DNA from: CAISGS01 sp044346445 | GTDB taxonomy: Bacteria; Pseudomonadota; Alphaproteobacteria; Caulobacterales; Caulobacteraceae | DNA: 11,574 nucleotides | Assembly (NCBI GenBank): GCA_044346445.1 | Contig: JBIIZD010000086.1 | Location: 1-11,574, forward strand | Reading direction: 5' to 3' | Part shown: positions 1 to 6,207 of the stretch, one piece after another | Position numbering within the stretch: the stretch's first letter is position 1 | Layout: the number at the start of each line of letters is the position of its first letter | Translations under genes and position numbers: made by a program | The notes under the pieces: model-generated | Seen by the model: the letters and a program-made list of their open reading frames with translations, nothing else | Databases searched by the model: none | Told to the model about the DNA's origin: nothing

Positions 1-1
1 C

Positions 2-601
2 TCGGTCCGGGATAATGGTGTGTGGATTGCGGCCCTGCGCCGCCCTAATGTCCATCTGGTCACCGACGCGATCGCGCAAATCACGCCAAGGGGTGTTCTG
101 ACCGCCGATGGTGTCCTGCATGAGGCAGATGTTATCATTTATGGTACCGGCTTTACGGCAAGTGATTTCTTGCGCACCTTTAAGGTCAAGGGCCGCGGCG
201 GCGTTGAGTTGCATGAACAGTGGGCGGGCGATGCCAAGGCCTATCTGGGCATGACGGTGCCAAACTTCCCCAACCTGTTCATCGTCTATGGCCCCAACAC
301 CAATATTGTCGTGAATGGCAGCATCATCTTCTTCAGCGAATGTAGCGTGCGCTATATCGTAGAAGCGCTAAAGCTTTTGGCCCAGACGGGTCAGTCCGCC
401 ATGGAGCCGAAAAAGGCCGTGCATGATGATTTCAATGCCCGTGTGGACGCAGCCAATGCCGGCATGGCCTGGGGCGTGCCGCAGGTCTCAAGCTGGTACA
501 AGAATGCTACGGGGCGGGTAAGTCAAAACTGGCCATTCCGCCTGATTGATTACTGGTCTGCCACCATGAAACCCAATCCCGCTGATTTTACAATTAGCTA
601 G
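2..601 (+). CDS. Flavin-containing (Baeyer-Villiger-type) monooxygenase, C-terminal part, 5' end outside window
   Basis: This is the C-terminal ~199 residues of an FAD/NADPH-dependent monooxygenase of the FMO/BVMO group, closest in feel to 4-hydroxyacetophenone monooxygenase-like enzymes. Such enzymes insert one oxygen atom from O2 into ketones or heteroatom substrates in the cytoplasm. The frame is open from base 2 (reading SVRDNGVWIAALRRPNV), so the gene begins upstream; the GTG at 20 is just an internal valine. Visible family marks are RPNVHLVTD, the strand-loop ADVIIYGTGF (equivalent of the conserved ATG/GTGF motif before the C-terminal FAD contact), the segment PNFPNLFIVYGPNTN, and GSIIFFSECSVRYI. 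The NADPH- and FAD-binding Rossmann motifs and the BVMO fingerprint would lie outside the window, so the exact class and substrate cannot be set. Stop TAG at 599-601. The next gene follows on the same strand after 74 bases; a functional link is not evident. Confidence 0.85.
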   Translation, partial: SVRDNGVWIAALRRPNVHLVTDAIAQITPRGVLTADGVLHEADVIIYGTGFTASDFLRTFKVKGRGGVELHEQWAGDAKAYLGMTVPNFPNLFIVYGPNTNIVVNGSIIFFSECSVRYIVEALKLLAQTGQSAMEPKKAVHDDFNARVDAANAGMAWGVPQVSSWYKNATGRVSQNWPFRLIDYWSATMKPNPADFTIS

Positions 602-617
602 TGCGGGTTTTGTTTTT
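578..617 (+). terminator. Possible intrinsic terminator of the monooxygenase gene
   Basis: CCCGC (578-582) can pair with GCGGG (603-607), directly followed by the T-rich run TTTTGTTTTT (608-617). The stem starts inside the last codons of the monooxygenase gene. The five GC-rich pairs and the U-tract fit an intrinsic terminator, but the 20-base loop is long, which lowers confidence. Confidence 0.4.
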
Positions 618-636
618 GCCTTGATCAAAATGGCAG

Positions 637-654
637 ACGTCCCTTGTTGGACGT
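637..654. repeat. Perfect 6-bp inverted repeat upstream of the PQQ-dehydrogenase gene
   Basis: ACGTCC (637-642) and GGACGT (649-654) form a perfect inverted repeat around the six bases CTTGTT. It lies 21 bases before the ATG at 676. It could be an operator for the downstream gene or a small stem in its leader; the sequence alone does not decide. I see no convincing -35/-10 pair placed usefully around it. Confidence 0.35.
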
Positions 655-675
655 GAAATTCTGGAGCCTGATAAT

Positions 676-1989
676 ATGAAGACTGCGTTTTATGCCTCTG
701 TGATCGCTGTATCCACGCTTGTGGTCTTGGCCGCTTGCAGCGCACCGCCCGCCATGTCGCCCGACAAGGGCTTTGGGGAAAACCCGGTCTTGCCGGACGC
801 CAAGCCCACGACCGTGATCAAGATCGCCAAGGCCGTGGGCTGGACCAATGGTCAGACACCGGTGGCCGCCGAGGGCTTAAAGGTCACGGCGCTTGCCCAC
901 GGCCTTGAGCATCCACGCTGGATCTATGTCCTGCCCAATGGCGATATATTGGTGGCCGAAACCAGCAAGCCAACCAAGCCCGGCGATATCAAGGGCTTTA
1001 AGGGCTGGCTGGGCAATCTGCTCATGACCCAGGCCGGCGCCGTGGTCAAAAGCGCCAACCGCATCACCTTGCTGCGCGATGCCAATGGCGACGGTGTGCC
1101 AGAACTGCGCAAGGTGTTTTTGAGCGGCCTGAACTCACCCATGGGCATGGCCCTGATCGGCAAGACCTTTTATGTCGCCAATACAGATGCGGTCATGGCG
1201 TTTGATTACGAGCCCGGCGCCACCGAGATAAAGGGCGCGGGCCGCAAGCTGACCGACCTGCCTGCAGGCGCGCTCAATCATCACTGGACCAAGAACATCA
1301 TTGCCAGCCCTGACGGCACCAAGCTCTATGCCACGGTCGGCTCCAACAGCAATGTTGGCGAAAACGGTATGGCGGCGGAGGAGGGCCGAGCGGCGATCTG
1401 GCAAATCGATCCGGCGACGGGCGCGCACCGTGTCTTCGCCTCTGGTATCCGAAACCCAAATGGTCTGGCCTGGCAGCCCGTGTCTGGTGCCCTATGGACC
1501 GCTGTCAATGAGCGCGACGAGATCGGCAATGACCTGGTGCCGGACTATATGACCTCTGTCCAAGATGGTGGCTTTTACGGCTGGCCCTATAGCTATTATG
1601 GTCAGACGGTGGACAGCCGGGTCAGTCCGCAACGACCTGATCTGGTGGCCAAGGCCATCAAACCAGACTATGCGCTGGGTGCCCATACGGCCTCTTTGGG
1701 CCTAGCCTTTTATACCGGCAAGGCCCTTCCAGCGGCCTATCAGGGCGGCGCGTTTATCGGTCAGCACGGCTCTTGGAACCGTAATCCGGTCAATGGCTAT
1801 CAGGTCCTGTTTGTGCCGTTTGCGAATGGTAAGCCTGCGGGTAAGCCGCAATTGGTGTTGTCAGGCTTCCTGAATGACAAGGGTCAGGCCCAGGGGCGCC
1901 CGGTTGGGGTGGCTGTGGATCAGGCAGGCGCGGTTCTTGTGGCCGATGATGTTGGCAACACCATCTGGCGCGTTACGGCCCAGCCTTAG
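676..1989 (+). CDS. PQQ-dependent sorbosone/glucose dehydrogenase-family lipoprotein
   Basis: A 437-residue member of the L-sorbosone dehydrogenase / soluble glucose dehydrogenase (GSDH-like six-bladed beta-propeller) family. Members use PQQ and Ca2+ to oxidise sugars or aldoses outside the cytoplasm. Residues 1-21 are a lipoprotein signal peptide: basic start MK, hydrophobic stretch, lipobox LAA-C21, so the mature protein should be lipid-anchored at Cys21, facing the periplasm. Family motifs are HPRWIYVLPNGDILVAETS (about 79-97), NHHWTKN (201-207), VGSNSNVGENGM (221-232), SGIRNPNGLAW (256-266) and GQHGSWNRNP (362-371). The His of NHHW and the Arg-Asn of RNPNG match positions used for catalysis and PQQ binding in characterised relatives. 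The length is normal for the family. GGAG at 663-666 is a ribosome binding site nine bases before ATG. Its stop overlaps the stop of the convergent TPR gene by four bases. The true substrate is unknown; many family members have no measured activity. Confidence 0.88.
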   Translation: MKTAFYASVIAVSTLVVLAACSAPPAMSPDKGFGENPVLPDAKPTTVIKIAKAVGWTNGQTPVAAEGLKVTALAHGLEHPRWIYVLPNGDILVAETSKPTKPGDIKGFKGWLGNLLMTQAGAVVKSANRITLLRDANGDGVPELRKVFLSGLNSPMGMALIGKTFYVANTDAVMAFDYEPGATEIKGAGRKLTDLPAGALNHHWTKNIIASPDGTKLYATVGSNSNVGENGMAAEEGRAAIWQIDPATGAHRVFASGIRNPNGLAWQPVSGALWTAVNERDEIGNDLVPDYMTSVQDGGFYGWPYSYYGQTVDSRVSPQRPDLVAKAIKPDYALGAHTASLGLAFYTGKALPAAYQGGAFIGQHGSWNRNPVNGYQVLFVPFANGKPAGKPQLVLSGFLNDKGQAQGRPVGVAVDQAGAVLVADDVGNTIWRVTAQP

Positions 1990-3545
1990 GCGCGAATGGC
2001 TTGGGCGGCGGCCTGCATGGCGCTCGCCCAGTTCCCATAAACGGTGGGGGCATAGATACGGGCCCCAGGATACCAAGGATAGGTGTCTTGACCCAAGGCG
2101 GGCCACGGGGCGGGCGGGGCGATCAGGTGCAGGGGCGTGCCGACCGCGCCCAGAAGATTGGTGCTGGCATTGGAACAGCCAATGCCAAGATCAAGCGCCG
2201 CCGACAGGGCTGCGAGGCCTTCAAGATCGTTAAACAGGTCTAGGTCTGGCGGCTGGTGCACGACGACGCCAAACTGCGCCAAAAGAGCGGCGCGCTCGGC
2301 GTCTGTGTCGCCATATTGCAGATTCACAAAACTGGTCCCAGGCCGTGACAAGATCGGCTCCCAGGCGCTAAGGGGTGCAAAATTGCGGCCACGCTCATCG
2401 TCCATCTTGTGGCTGCGCCAGGCCATGCCAATCTTGACCTGGCCTGGCAGGGATTGAAGCCAGCCGCGCCAATGGGCCAGGCGGTCTGGGCAGGGCCTCA
2501 GATAGCCGCGCGCTTGATCGAAATGCGCAAGGCTGGGACGAAGGCTAGGCAGAAGGTCGCCAAGCGGCAGCCAAACATCGGCATCGACGGCTTGGTCTGG
2601 CCCGCGGTGACGGCGTCCCATGGTTTGATGGGTTTTATGGCCAATGGCGCGAAGGCTTGGCCAGCTGCGCTCAATCATGCCCATTAGCCGCTTATCGGCG
2701 CATAGGGTTATCCGGCCGCGGGTGCCTACACGCTGTATCAGGTCTGCCATTAGACCCAGATGGGCAATTTCGTCGCCGAGGCCCTGTTCTGCCATGATTA
2801 AGACCCGCCTGCCTTCGAGCGGGGCTAGGCCATCCCAGCGGACTAGGTCTAGATCATAGATGGCGGCGCTGGTGAGGGCTAAATCATGGCGCACCTGATA
2901 GGCCTGCCAGCCGCCTGCTAGATCGCCCTTTGCCAAAAGGAGCGTAGCTTTTAGAAAGGTCAGTGCTGCTGTGGTTTCCAGGTCTGGATTCTTACGCATG
3001 GCCTGATCGATCAGGATCAGGGCCGGGTCCGTTTGGCCAAGATCAGCACGGCTCCAAGCCAGATCATAAAGGATGCGCGGATTGCCGGGTTCAAGATCAG
3101 CGGCCTGCATCAGCGCCTTAGCCGCCTCATCCAGCGCGCCGCTGGCCCTTGCCGTCCTGCCGGCCAAATGCCAAAGCGCGGGGTCTTGTGGCGCGGCGCT
3201 CAACAGGTTGACCGTCAGATCGTGGGCCTCGGGTATTCGGTCCAGACTCAAGAGCACATTGGCGAGGGTAACATGACCGACCTGGTCGTTTGGCCGCGCC
3301 TGCACATAATAGCTAACAAGGCTTAAGGCCTCATCTTTCATGCCAAGCCTTATGGCACAAAAGGCGAGCGCCAAGGCGATCTGATGGTCGTCCGGGTCAA
3401 GCTCTAGGGCGCGGCCATAGGCGTCAAAAGCCTCTATATAGGCTCCGTCCTGCTGTAGGAACATCCCCAGATTACGCCATGCTGCGCCTGAGCTTGGTGC
3501 CGCATGCGTCGCCTTACGGGCAAGGTCTATAGAGGTTGACGGCAT
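1986..3545 (-). CDS. TPR protein with glycosyltransferase-like C-terminal domain
   Basis: A 519-residue two-part protein. Residues about 15-215 are tetratricopeptide repeats; one clear repeat is AAWRNLGMFLQQDGAYIEAF followed by DAYGRALELDPDD (21-53), with further units ending near 86, 120 and 154. Residues about 245-515 resemble the GT9/GT41-like domain often fused to TPRs in alphaproteobacteria: RVLIMAEQGLGDEIAHLG (247-264, the EQGLGD turn typical of this group), KIGMAWRSH (371-379), and LDLGIGCSNASTNLLGAVGT (451-470), resembling the nucleotide-sugar binding region. Such proteins are proposed to glycosylate surface or flagellar proteins, but no activity can be claimed here. No signal peptide or membrane segment is seen, so it is probably cytoplasmic. 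ATG at 3545 is the only start before the in-frame upstream stop at 3579-3581, yet it has no Shine-Dalgarno sequence and sits three bases from a long hairpin. The next internal Met is residue 28. It lies 59 bases downstream of the transporter gene on the same strand and could share its transcript. Confidence 0.8.
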   Translation of the reverse strand: MPSTSIDLARKATHAAPSSGAAWRNLGMFLQQDGAYIEAFDAYGRALELDPDDHQIALALAFCAIRLGMKDEALSLVSYYVQARPNDQVGHVTLANVLLSLDRIPEAHDLTVNLLSAAPQDPALWHLAGRTARASGALDEAAKALMQAADLEPGNPRILYDLAWSRADLGQTDPALILIDQAMRKNPDLETTAALTFLKATLLLAKGDLAGGWQAYQVRHDLALTSAAIYDLDLVRWDGLAPLEGRRVLIMAEQGLGDEIAHLGLMADLIQRVGTRGRITLCADKRLMGMIERSWPSLRAIGHKTHQTMGRRHRGPDQAVDADVWLPLGDLLPSLRPSLAHFDQARGYLRPCPDRLAHWRGWLQSLPGQVKIGMAWRSHKMDDERGRNFAPLSAWEPILSRPGTSFVNLQYGDTDAERAALLAQFGVVVHQPPDLDLFNDLEGLAALSAALDLGIGCSNASTNLLGAVGTPLHLIAPPAPWPALGQDTYPWYPGARIYAPTVYGNWASAMQAAAQAIRA

Positions 3546-3548
3546 GGT

Positions 3549-3590
3549 GCGCGGGTCTAAGCGGGTTAGGCTACCCCCTTAGACCCACGC
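3549..3590. repeat. Long interrupted hairpin between transporter and TPR genes
   Basis: GGGTCTAAG (3553-3561) and CTTAGACCC (3578-3586) are a perfect 9-bp inverted repeat. After one mismatch the outside continues with three more pairs (3549-3551 with 3588-3590). After another mismatch the inside continues with GGGT (3563-3566) and ACCC (3573-3576), leaving a six-base loop. In total 16 pairs fill 42 of the 59 intergenic bases. There is no U-tract on either side in either strand, so it is not a standard intrinsic terminator. In minus-strand mRNA it ends three bases before the TPR start codon. It could stabilise the 3' end of the transporter message or control translation of the TPR gene. Confidence 0.7.
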
Positions 3591-3604
3591 GCGCTAAGAT
3601 TGGA

Positions 3605-4891
3605 TTAAGCAAGATTATGCCCCTTGTGGCGCGGGGCGAAATACAAGGCAGAGGCTGCCACCAGCACGGTTCCGGCAATACTGGTGACATAGGCCGCCTG
3701 AATAAAGAATTGCAGCCAATTGAGGTCAATGCCGCCAAAATTGCGCCAAAGCACCAAGGCCACACTGCCCAGATACCCGGACGAATCGGCGACATAGATT
3801 AAAAAACCTGCGGTGGCGACCTGGCCGCTGGCGGCGACCAAGCGGTCAAACAGCATGGCATTGAACGGCGTATAGGCCATATAGAGCCCGGCACCTGCGG
3901 CGATCATCCAGGCGAGAGGTGACAAAAGGTGCGCCTGATAGGCTGCCGTTGAGGCGCCCATCAAGACAAACCCTGCAATGACAATGCCATGAATGACCAT
4001 CAGGGCCTTGAGATTGTCACGAACAATAATGATTGCCGCCATTGCCGCCAAGGCGACAGCGGCTACTGGCAATTCGCTGGCGGTGAATATGCCCGCAACC
4101 TTGCCATAGCCCAGCGCCGTCCAGATCTCCGCAGCGAAATTATCGCGAAAGTCACGAAACGCGGTCAGCAGCACATAGGACAGGACCAAGAGCACAAGGC
4201 CTGGCCAATAGGTGGCGAAAAAGGCCGCGCGATCCTTGCCGGTCATGGGCGCGCGCTTGACGCGGGCGGCCTCATCCTCGGGCGATGGCGGGGGCAGGAG
4301 GCCAAGCACCCAAACCGACAAAAACAAAAGCGGAATAAACACCGCCCCTGCGACAGCAGGCATCCAGAACCGATCAATATGCACTGCGGTCATCAGCCAG
4401 GCCCCGACCGATTTGACCACGCCCGATGAGACAATGAAGCTGGCGCACATGGCCGCGCCTATGACCTCGCTGACCCGGCGGCCCTCCATATAGCCAAACA
4501 CCAGACCCCAGATCATGCCCAGCGGCAGACCGTTCAAAAACAGCATGGCCACATTCCAAGGGGCGGGAATCACGGCAAACCCGATCAGGGCCAGCCAGGA
4601 CGCGCCGATCAGGACCAGTATGGCTATCCCGCGCCGCGCTGGGGGCATTTCGGAGATAACCTTGACCCCGATCATTTTGGATAGGGCATAGCCAATCACC
4701 TGAGCCAGAACCAGGGCAACCTTATAGTCGAGCAAGACGTGCCAACCCGGTACGGCGTCGAAAGTCGCAGCGGTAAACGGCTTGCGAAAAGCATACATGG
4801 AAAAATAGGCACAGAACCCGGCCAGCCCGGCCACAAGGCTGAACACAATGGGATTAGCCCGTGTCAGGGCGCGGCTTAGCCGGTCACTCAT
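3605..4891 (-). CDS. DUF5690-like multi-spanning membrane transporter, candidate phosphonate-related importer
   Basis: A polytopic inner-membrane protein of 428 residues, MFS-like in shape, which I recognise as DUF5690-like from the N-terminal region AGLAGFCAYFSMYAFRKPFT just before TM1/TM2 and from the general layout. About 11-12 hydrophobic segments are visible, with a cytoplasmic-looking charged loop near PPPSPEDEAARVKRAPMTGK between the two halves and a second-half start at YWPGLVLLVLSYVLLTAFRD. The family has no established substrate that I know of. The frame runs upstream to 5011, but ATG at 4889-4891 is chosen: the minus-strand leader reads AAGGGGGAAACACAAG before it, giving a strong ribosome binding site, and the protein then starts MSDRLSRALTRANP, as expected for a transporter. 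It is divergent from the oxidoreductase and phnX genes, and a Pho-box-like element points towards it, so import of an aminophosphonate or a related compound is a reasonable inference. Export or an unrelated substrate remains possible. Confidence 0.8.
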   Translation of the reverse strand: MSDRLSRALTRANPIVFSLVAGLAGFCAYFSMYAFRKPFTAATFDAVPGWHVLLDYKVALVLAQVIGYALSKMIGVKVISEMPPARRGIAILVLIGASWLALIGFAVIPAPWNVAMLFLNGLPLGMIWGLVFGYMEGRRVSEVIGAAMCASFIVSSGVVKSVGAWLMTAVHIDRFWMPAVAGAVFIPLLFLSVWVLGLLPPPSPEDEAARVKRAPMTGKDRAAFFATYWPGLVLLVLSYVLLTAFRDFRDNFAAEIWTALGYGKVAGIFTASELPVAAVALAAMAAIIIVRDNLKALMVIHGIVIAGFVLMGASTAAYQAHLLSPLAWMIAAGAGLYMAYTPFNAMLFDRLVAASGQVATAGFLIYVADSSGYLGSVALVLWRNFGGIDLNWLQFFIQAAYVTSIAGTVLVAASALYFAPRHKGHNLA

Positions 4892-4925
4892 CTTGTGTTT
4901 CCCCCTTAAGCAGCCAGTCGCACTT

Positions 4926-4931
4926 ATTATA
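4926..4931 (-). promoter_or_regulatory. Perfect -10 hexamer upstream of the transporter gene
   Basis: The minus strand reads TATAAT here, 34 bases before the transporter ATG at 4891. No good -35 lies 16-18 bases upstream, which fits a promoter depending on an activator or a chance match in an AT-rich patch. A weaker alternative is TATGGC (minus strand, 4946-4941), placed exactly ten bases after the minus-strand Pho-box-like element, the spacing seen in classic PhoB promoters. Confidence 0.35.
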
Positions 4932-4956
4932 AAGGCAAGGGCCATAGGCCCGGTGT

Positions 4957-4974
4957 GTATCAGACTTATGACAA
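4957..4974 (-). promoter_or_regulatory. Pho-box-like element facing the transporter gene
   Basis: On the minus strand, 4974 to 4957 reads TTGTCAT-AAGT-CTGATAC: two 7-base direct repeats with a 4-base spacer, matching CTGTCAY-N4-CTGTCAY at 11 of 14 positions. It lies 66 bases before the transporter start. The same segment can also be read as the 17-base palindrome AGACTTATGACAAGTCT (4962-4978, one mismatched pair), so a dimeric repressor site is a competing explanation. PhoB control fits the phosphonate genes nearby. Confidence 0.45.
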
Positions 4975-5004
4975 GTCTTTTGCGTCTCGCACAGGCCCAA
5001 GAGA

Positions 5005-5022
5005 TTGTCACATGGCTGTGAT
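5005..5022 (+). promoter_or_regulatory. Pho-box-like element facing the oxidoreductase-phnX operon
   Basis: The plus strand reads TTGTCAC-ATGG-CTGTGAT, two 7-base direct repeats with a 4-base spacer, matching CTGTCAY-N4-CTGTCAY at 12 of 14 positions. It ends 42 bases before the oxidoreductase start at 5065, a suitable place for PhoB to recruit RNA polymerase. No good -10 hexamer is visible ten bases downstream. The block also contains the inverted repeat TCACAT/ATGTGA (5008-5013 and 5021-5026), which could instead mark a dimer-binding operator. Confidence 0.5.
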
Positions 5023-5064
5023 GTGATAGCAGGCTTGGACCGTCACCTTTTCCGTTGAGACCCC

Positions 5065-6207
5065 ATGACGATAAAACCCACCTATGATCTGGCCGTGGTT
5101 GGCAGCGGCATTATTGGCTTGGCCTGCGCGCTGGCAGCGGCGCGGCTTGGCAAACGCGTGATCGTGATAGATCGCGACGCCCAGGCCAATGGTGCCTCGG
5201 TACGTAATTTTGGCTTTGTTACCGTTACCGGTCAAGAACGCGGCGCGATGTGGAACCGGGCCCGCCGTTCTGCTCAGGTCTGGGATGAGGTCGCAGCGCT
5301 TGCAGGCATTCCGGTCATTCATCGCGGCCTGGTCATGACCGCGCGCAGGCCAGAAGCTGTGGCTGTGCTGGAAGCCTTTTTGCCGACCGAAATGGGGGAC
5401 GGGTGCGAACTGCTAAGCCCCCGCCAGTTGGCCAAGCAACATCCGCATCTGACAACCGATCAGGTCCAGGCAGCCCTTTATAGCCCTCATGATCTGCGGG
5501 TGGAATCGCGCCAAGCCATACCGCGCGTCGCGGCCTATCTTGCCGAGCAATACGGGGTGGTGTTTCAGCGCCAGACCGTCGTTACGGCTGTCGAGACCTC
5601 TAAAGTCCATACACAGGACGGGATTATTGAGGCCGACGCGATTGCGGTTTGTCCAGGTGACGATCTGGTCAGTCTGTTTGCCGATCGTATTGCTCAATAC
5701 GGCGTCACCCGATGTAAGCTGCAAATGCTACGCCTTGCAGATCCTGGCTTTAAGCTGACCGGGGCGGTGATGTCTGATCTTGGTCTGGTGCGCTATGCTG
5801 GTTATGCGGCCTTGCCCCAAGCCAAGGCGCTGTTGACCCGGCTGCAGGCCGAGCAGGGCCAGCATCTGGCCAATGGAATCCACCTGATCGTGGTTCAGAG
5901 CGAGGATGGTAGTCTGGTGGTCGGCGACAGCCACCACTACGGTCCGACGCCCGACCCTTTCGCGCATCAGTCGATCGATCAATTGATCCTGGACGAATAT
6001 ACCGCCGTGTTTGGCCAGGCCGCGCCGCCGGTCCTGGAGCGATGGACAGGCACCTATGCCTCAGCATCGGACCGCACCGCCGTGATCGATACCCCTACTG
6101 AGGGCGTGCGCCTGGTAATGGTGACGACGGGGGCGGGGGCCTCGACCGGTTTTGCGCTGGGCGAAGAGGTGATTGACCAATTGTTTGCAAAGGCTGCTGG
6201 GGCATGA
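5065..6207 (+). CDS. FAD-dependent oxidoreductase, TIGR03364 family, predicted aminophosphonate oxidase
   Basis: A 380-residue DAO-type (amino-acid-oxidase fold) flavoenzyme. The FAD-binding start is DLAVVGSGIIGLACALAAA with GSGIIG at 13-18 and the acidic residue D36 ending strand 2 (RVIVIDRD). Other marks are GASVRNFGFVT (43-53), CKLQMLRL (217-224), WTGTYAS (327-333) and the C-terminal FAD loop GAGASTGFALGEEV (356-369). These fit the family annotated as TIGR03364, 'HpnW-proposed', known for sitting beside phosphonatase genes. The predicted reaction is oxidative deamination of 2-aminoethylphosphonate, or a close relative such as its N-methyl form, to phosphonoacetaldehyde with reduction of O2 or another acceptor, in the cytoplasm. 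Support comes from its ATGA overlap with phnX, which would consume exactly that product. No PhnW transaminase gene is in the window. The start is ATG at 5065; the Shine-Dalgarno is weak (TTGAGA at 5055-5060). It is probably PhoB-controlled through the box at 5005-5022. The exact substrate is inferred, not shown. Confidence 0.85.
   Translation: MTIKPTYDLAVVGSGIIGLACALAAARLGKRVIVIDRDAQANGASVRNFGFVTVTGQERGAMWNRARRSAQVWDEVAALAGIPVIHRGLVMTARRPEAVAVLEAFLPTEMGDGCELLSPRQLAKQHPHLTTDQVQAALYSPHDLRVESRQAIPRVAAYLAEQYGVVFQRQTVVTAVETSKVHTQDGIIEADAIAVCPGDDLVSLFADRIAQYGVTRCKLQMLRLADPGFKLTGAVMSDLGLVRYAGYAALPQAKALLTRLQAEQGQHLANGIHLIVVQSEDGSLVVGDSHHYGPTPDPFAHQSIDQLILDEYTAVFGQAAPPVLERWTGTYASASDRTAVIDTPTEGVRLVMVTTGAGASTGFALGEEVIDQLFAKAAGA

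Noticed and set aside
670..675. GATAAT with TTGGAC 17 bases upstream as a promoter for the PQQ-dehydrogenase gene
   Set aside because: The hexamer touches the ATG, so transcription would start inside the coding region, and a normal Shine-Dalgarno sequence shows a leader exists.
3549..3590. Intrinsic terminator after the transporter gene
   Set aside because: The stem is strong, but no run of U follows on either strand.
3989..4429. Plus-strand open frame of 146 codons inside the transporter gene
   Set aside because: It is antisense to a clearly coding membrane protein, shows no recognisable domain, and has low-complexity shadow-like composition; the same holds for the other overlapping frames.
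4939..4951. GGGCC-ATA-GGCCC inverted repeat as an operator
   Set aside because: Short GC-rich arms with a three-base loop are common by chance in this composition.
4892..5011. Upstream extension of the transporter frame to ATG at 5011 (40 more residues)
   Set aside because: The extra residues do not look like a transporter N-terminus, they would cover the divergent regulatory region, and ATG at 4891 has a strong AAGGGGG ribosome binding site.
5008..5026. CRP-type site
   Set aside because: The arms read TCACAT/ATGTGA with a 7-base gap, the reverse order of TGTGA-N6-TCACA, and the stretch is better explained as direct repeats of a Pho box.
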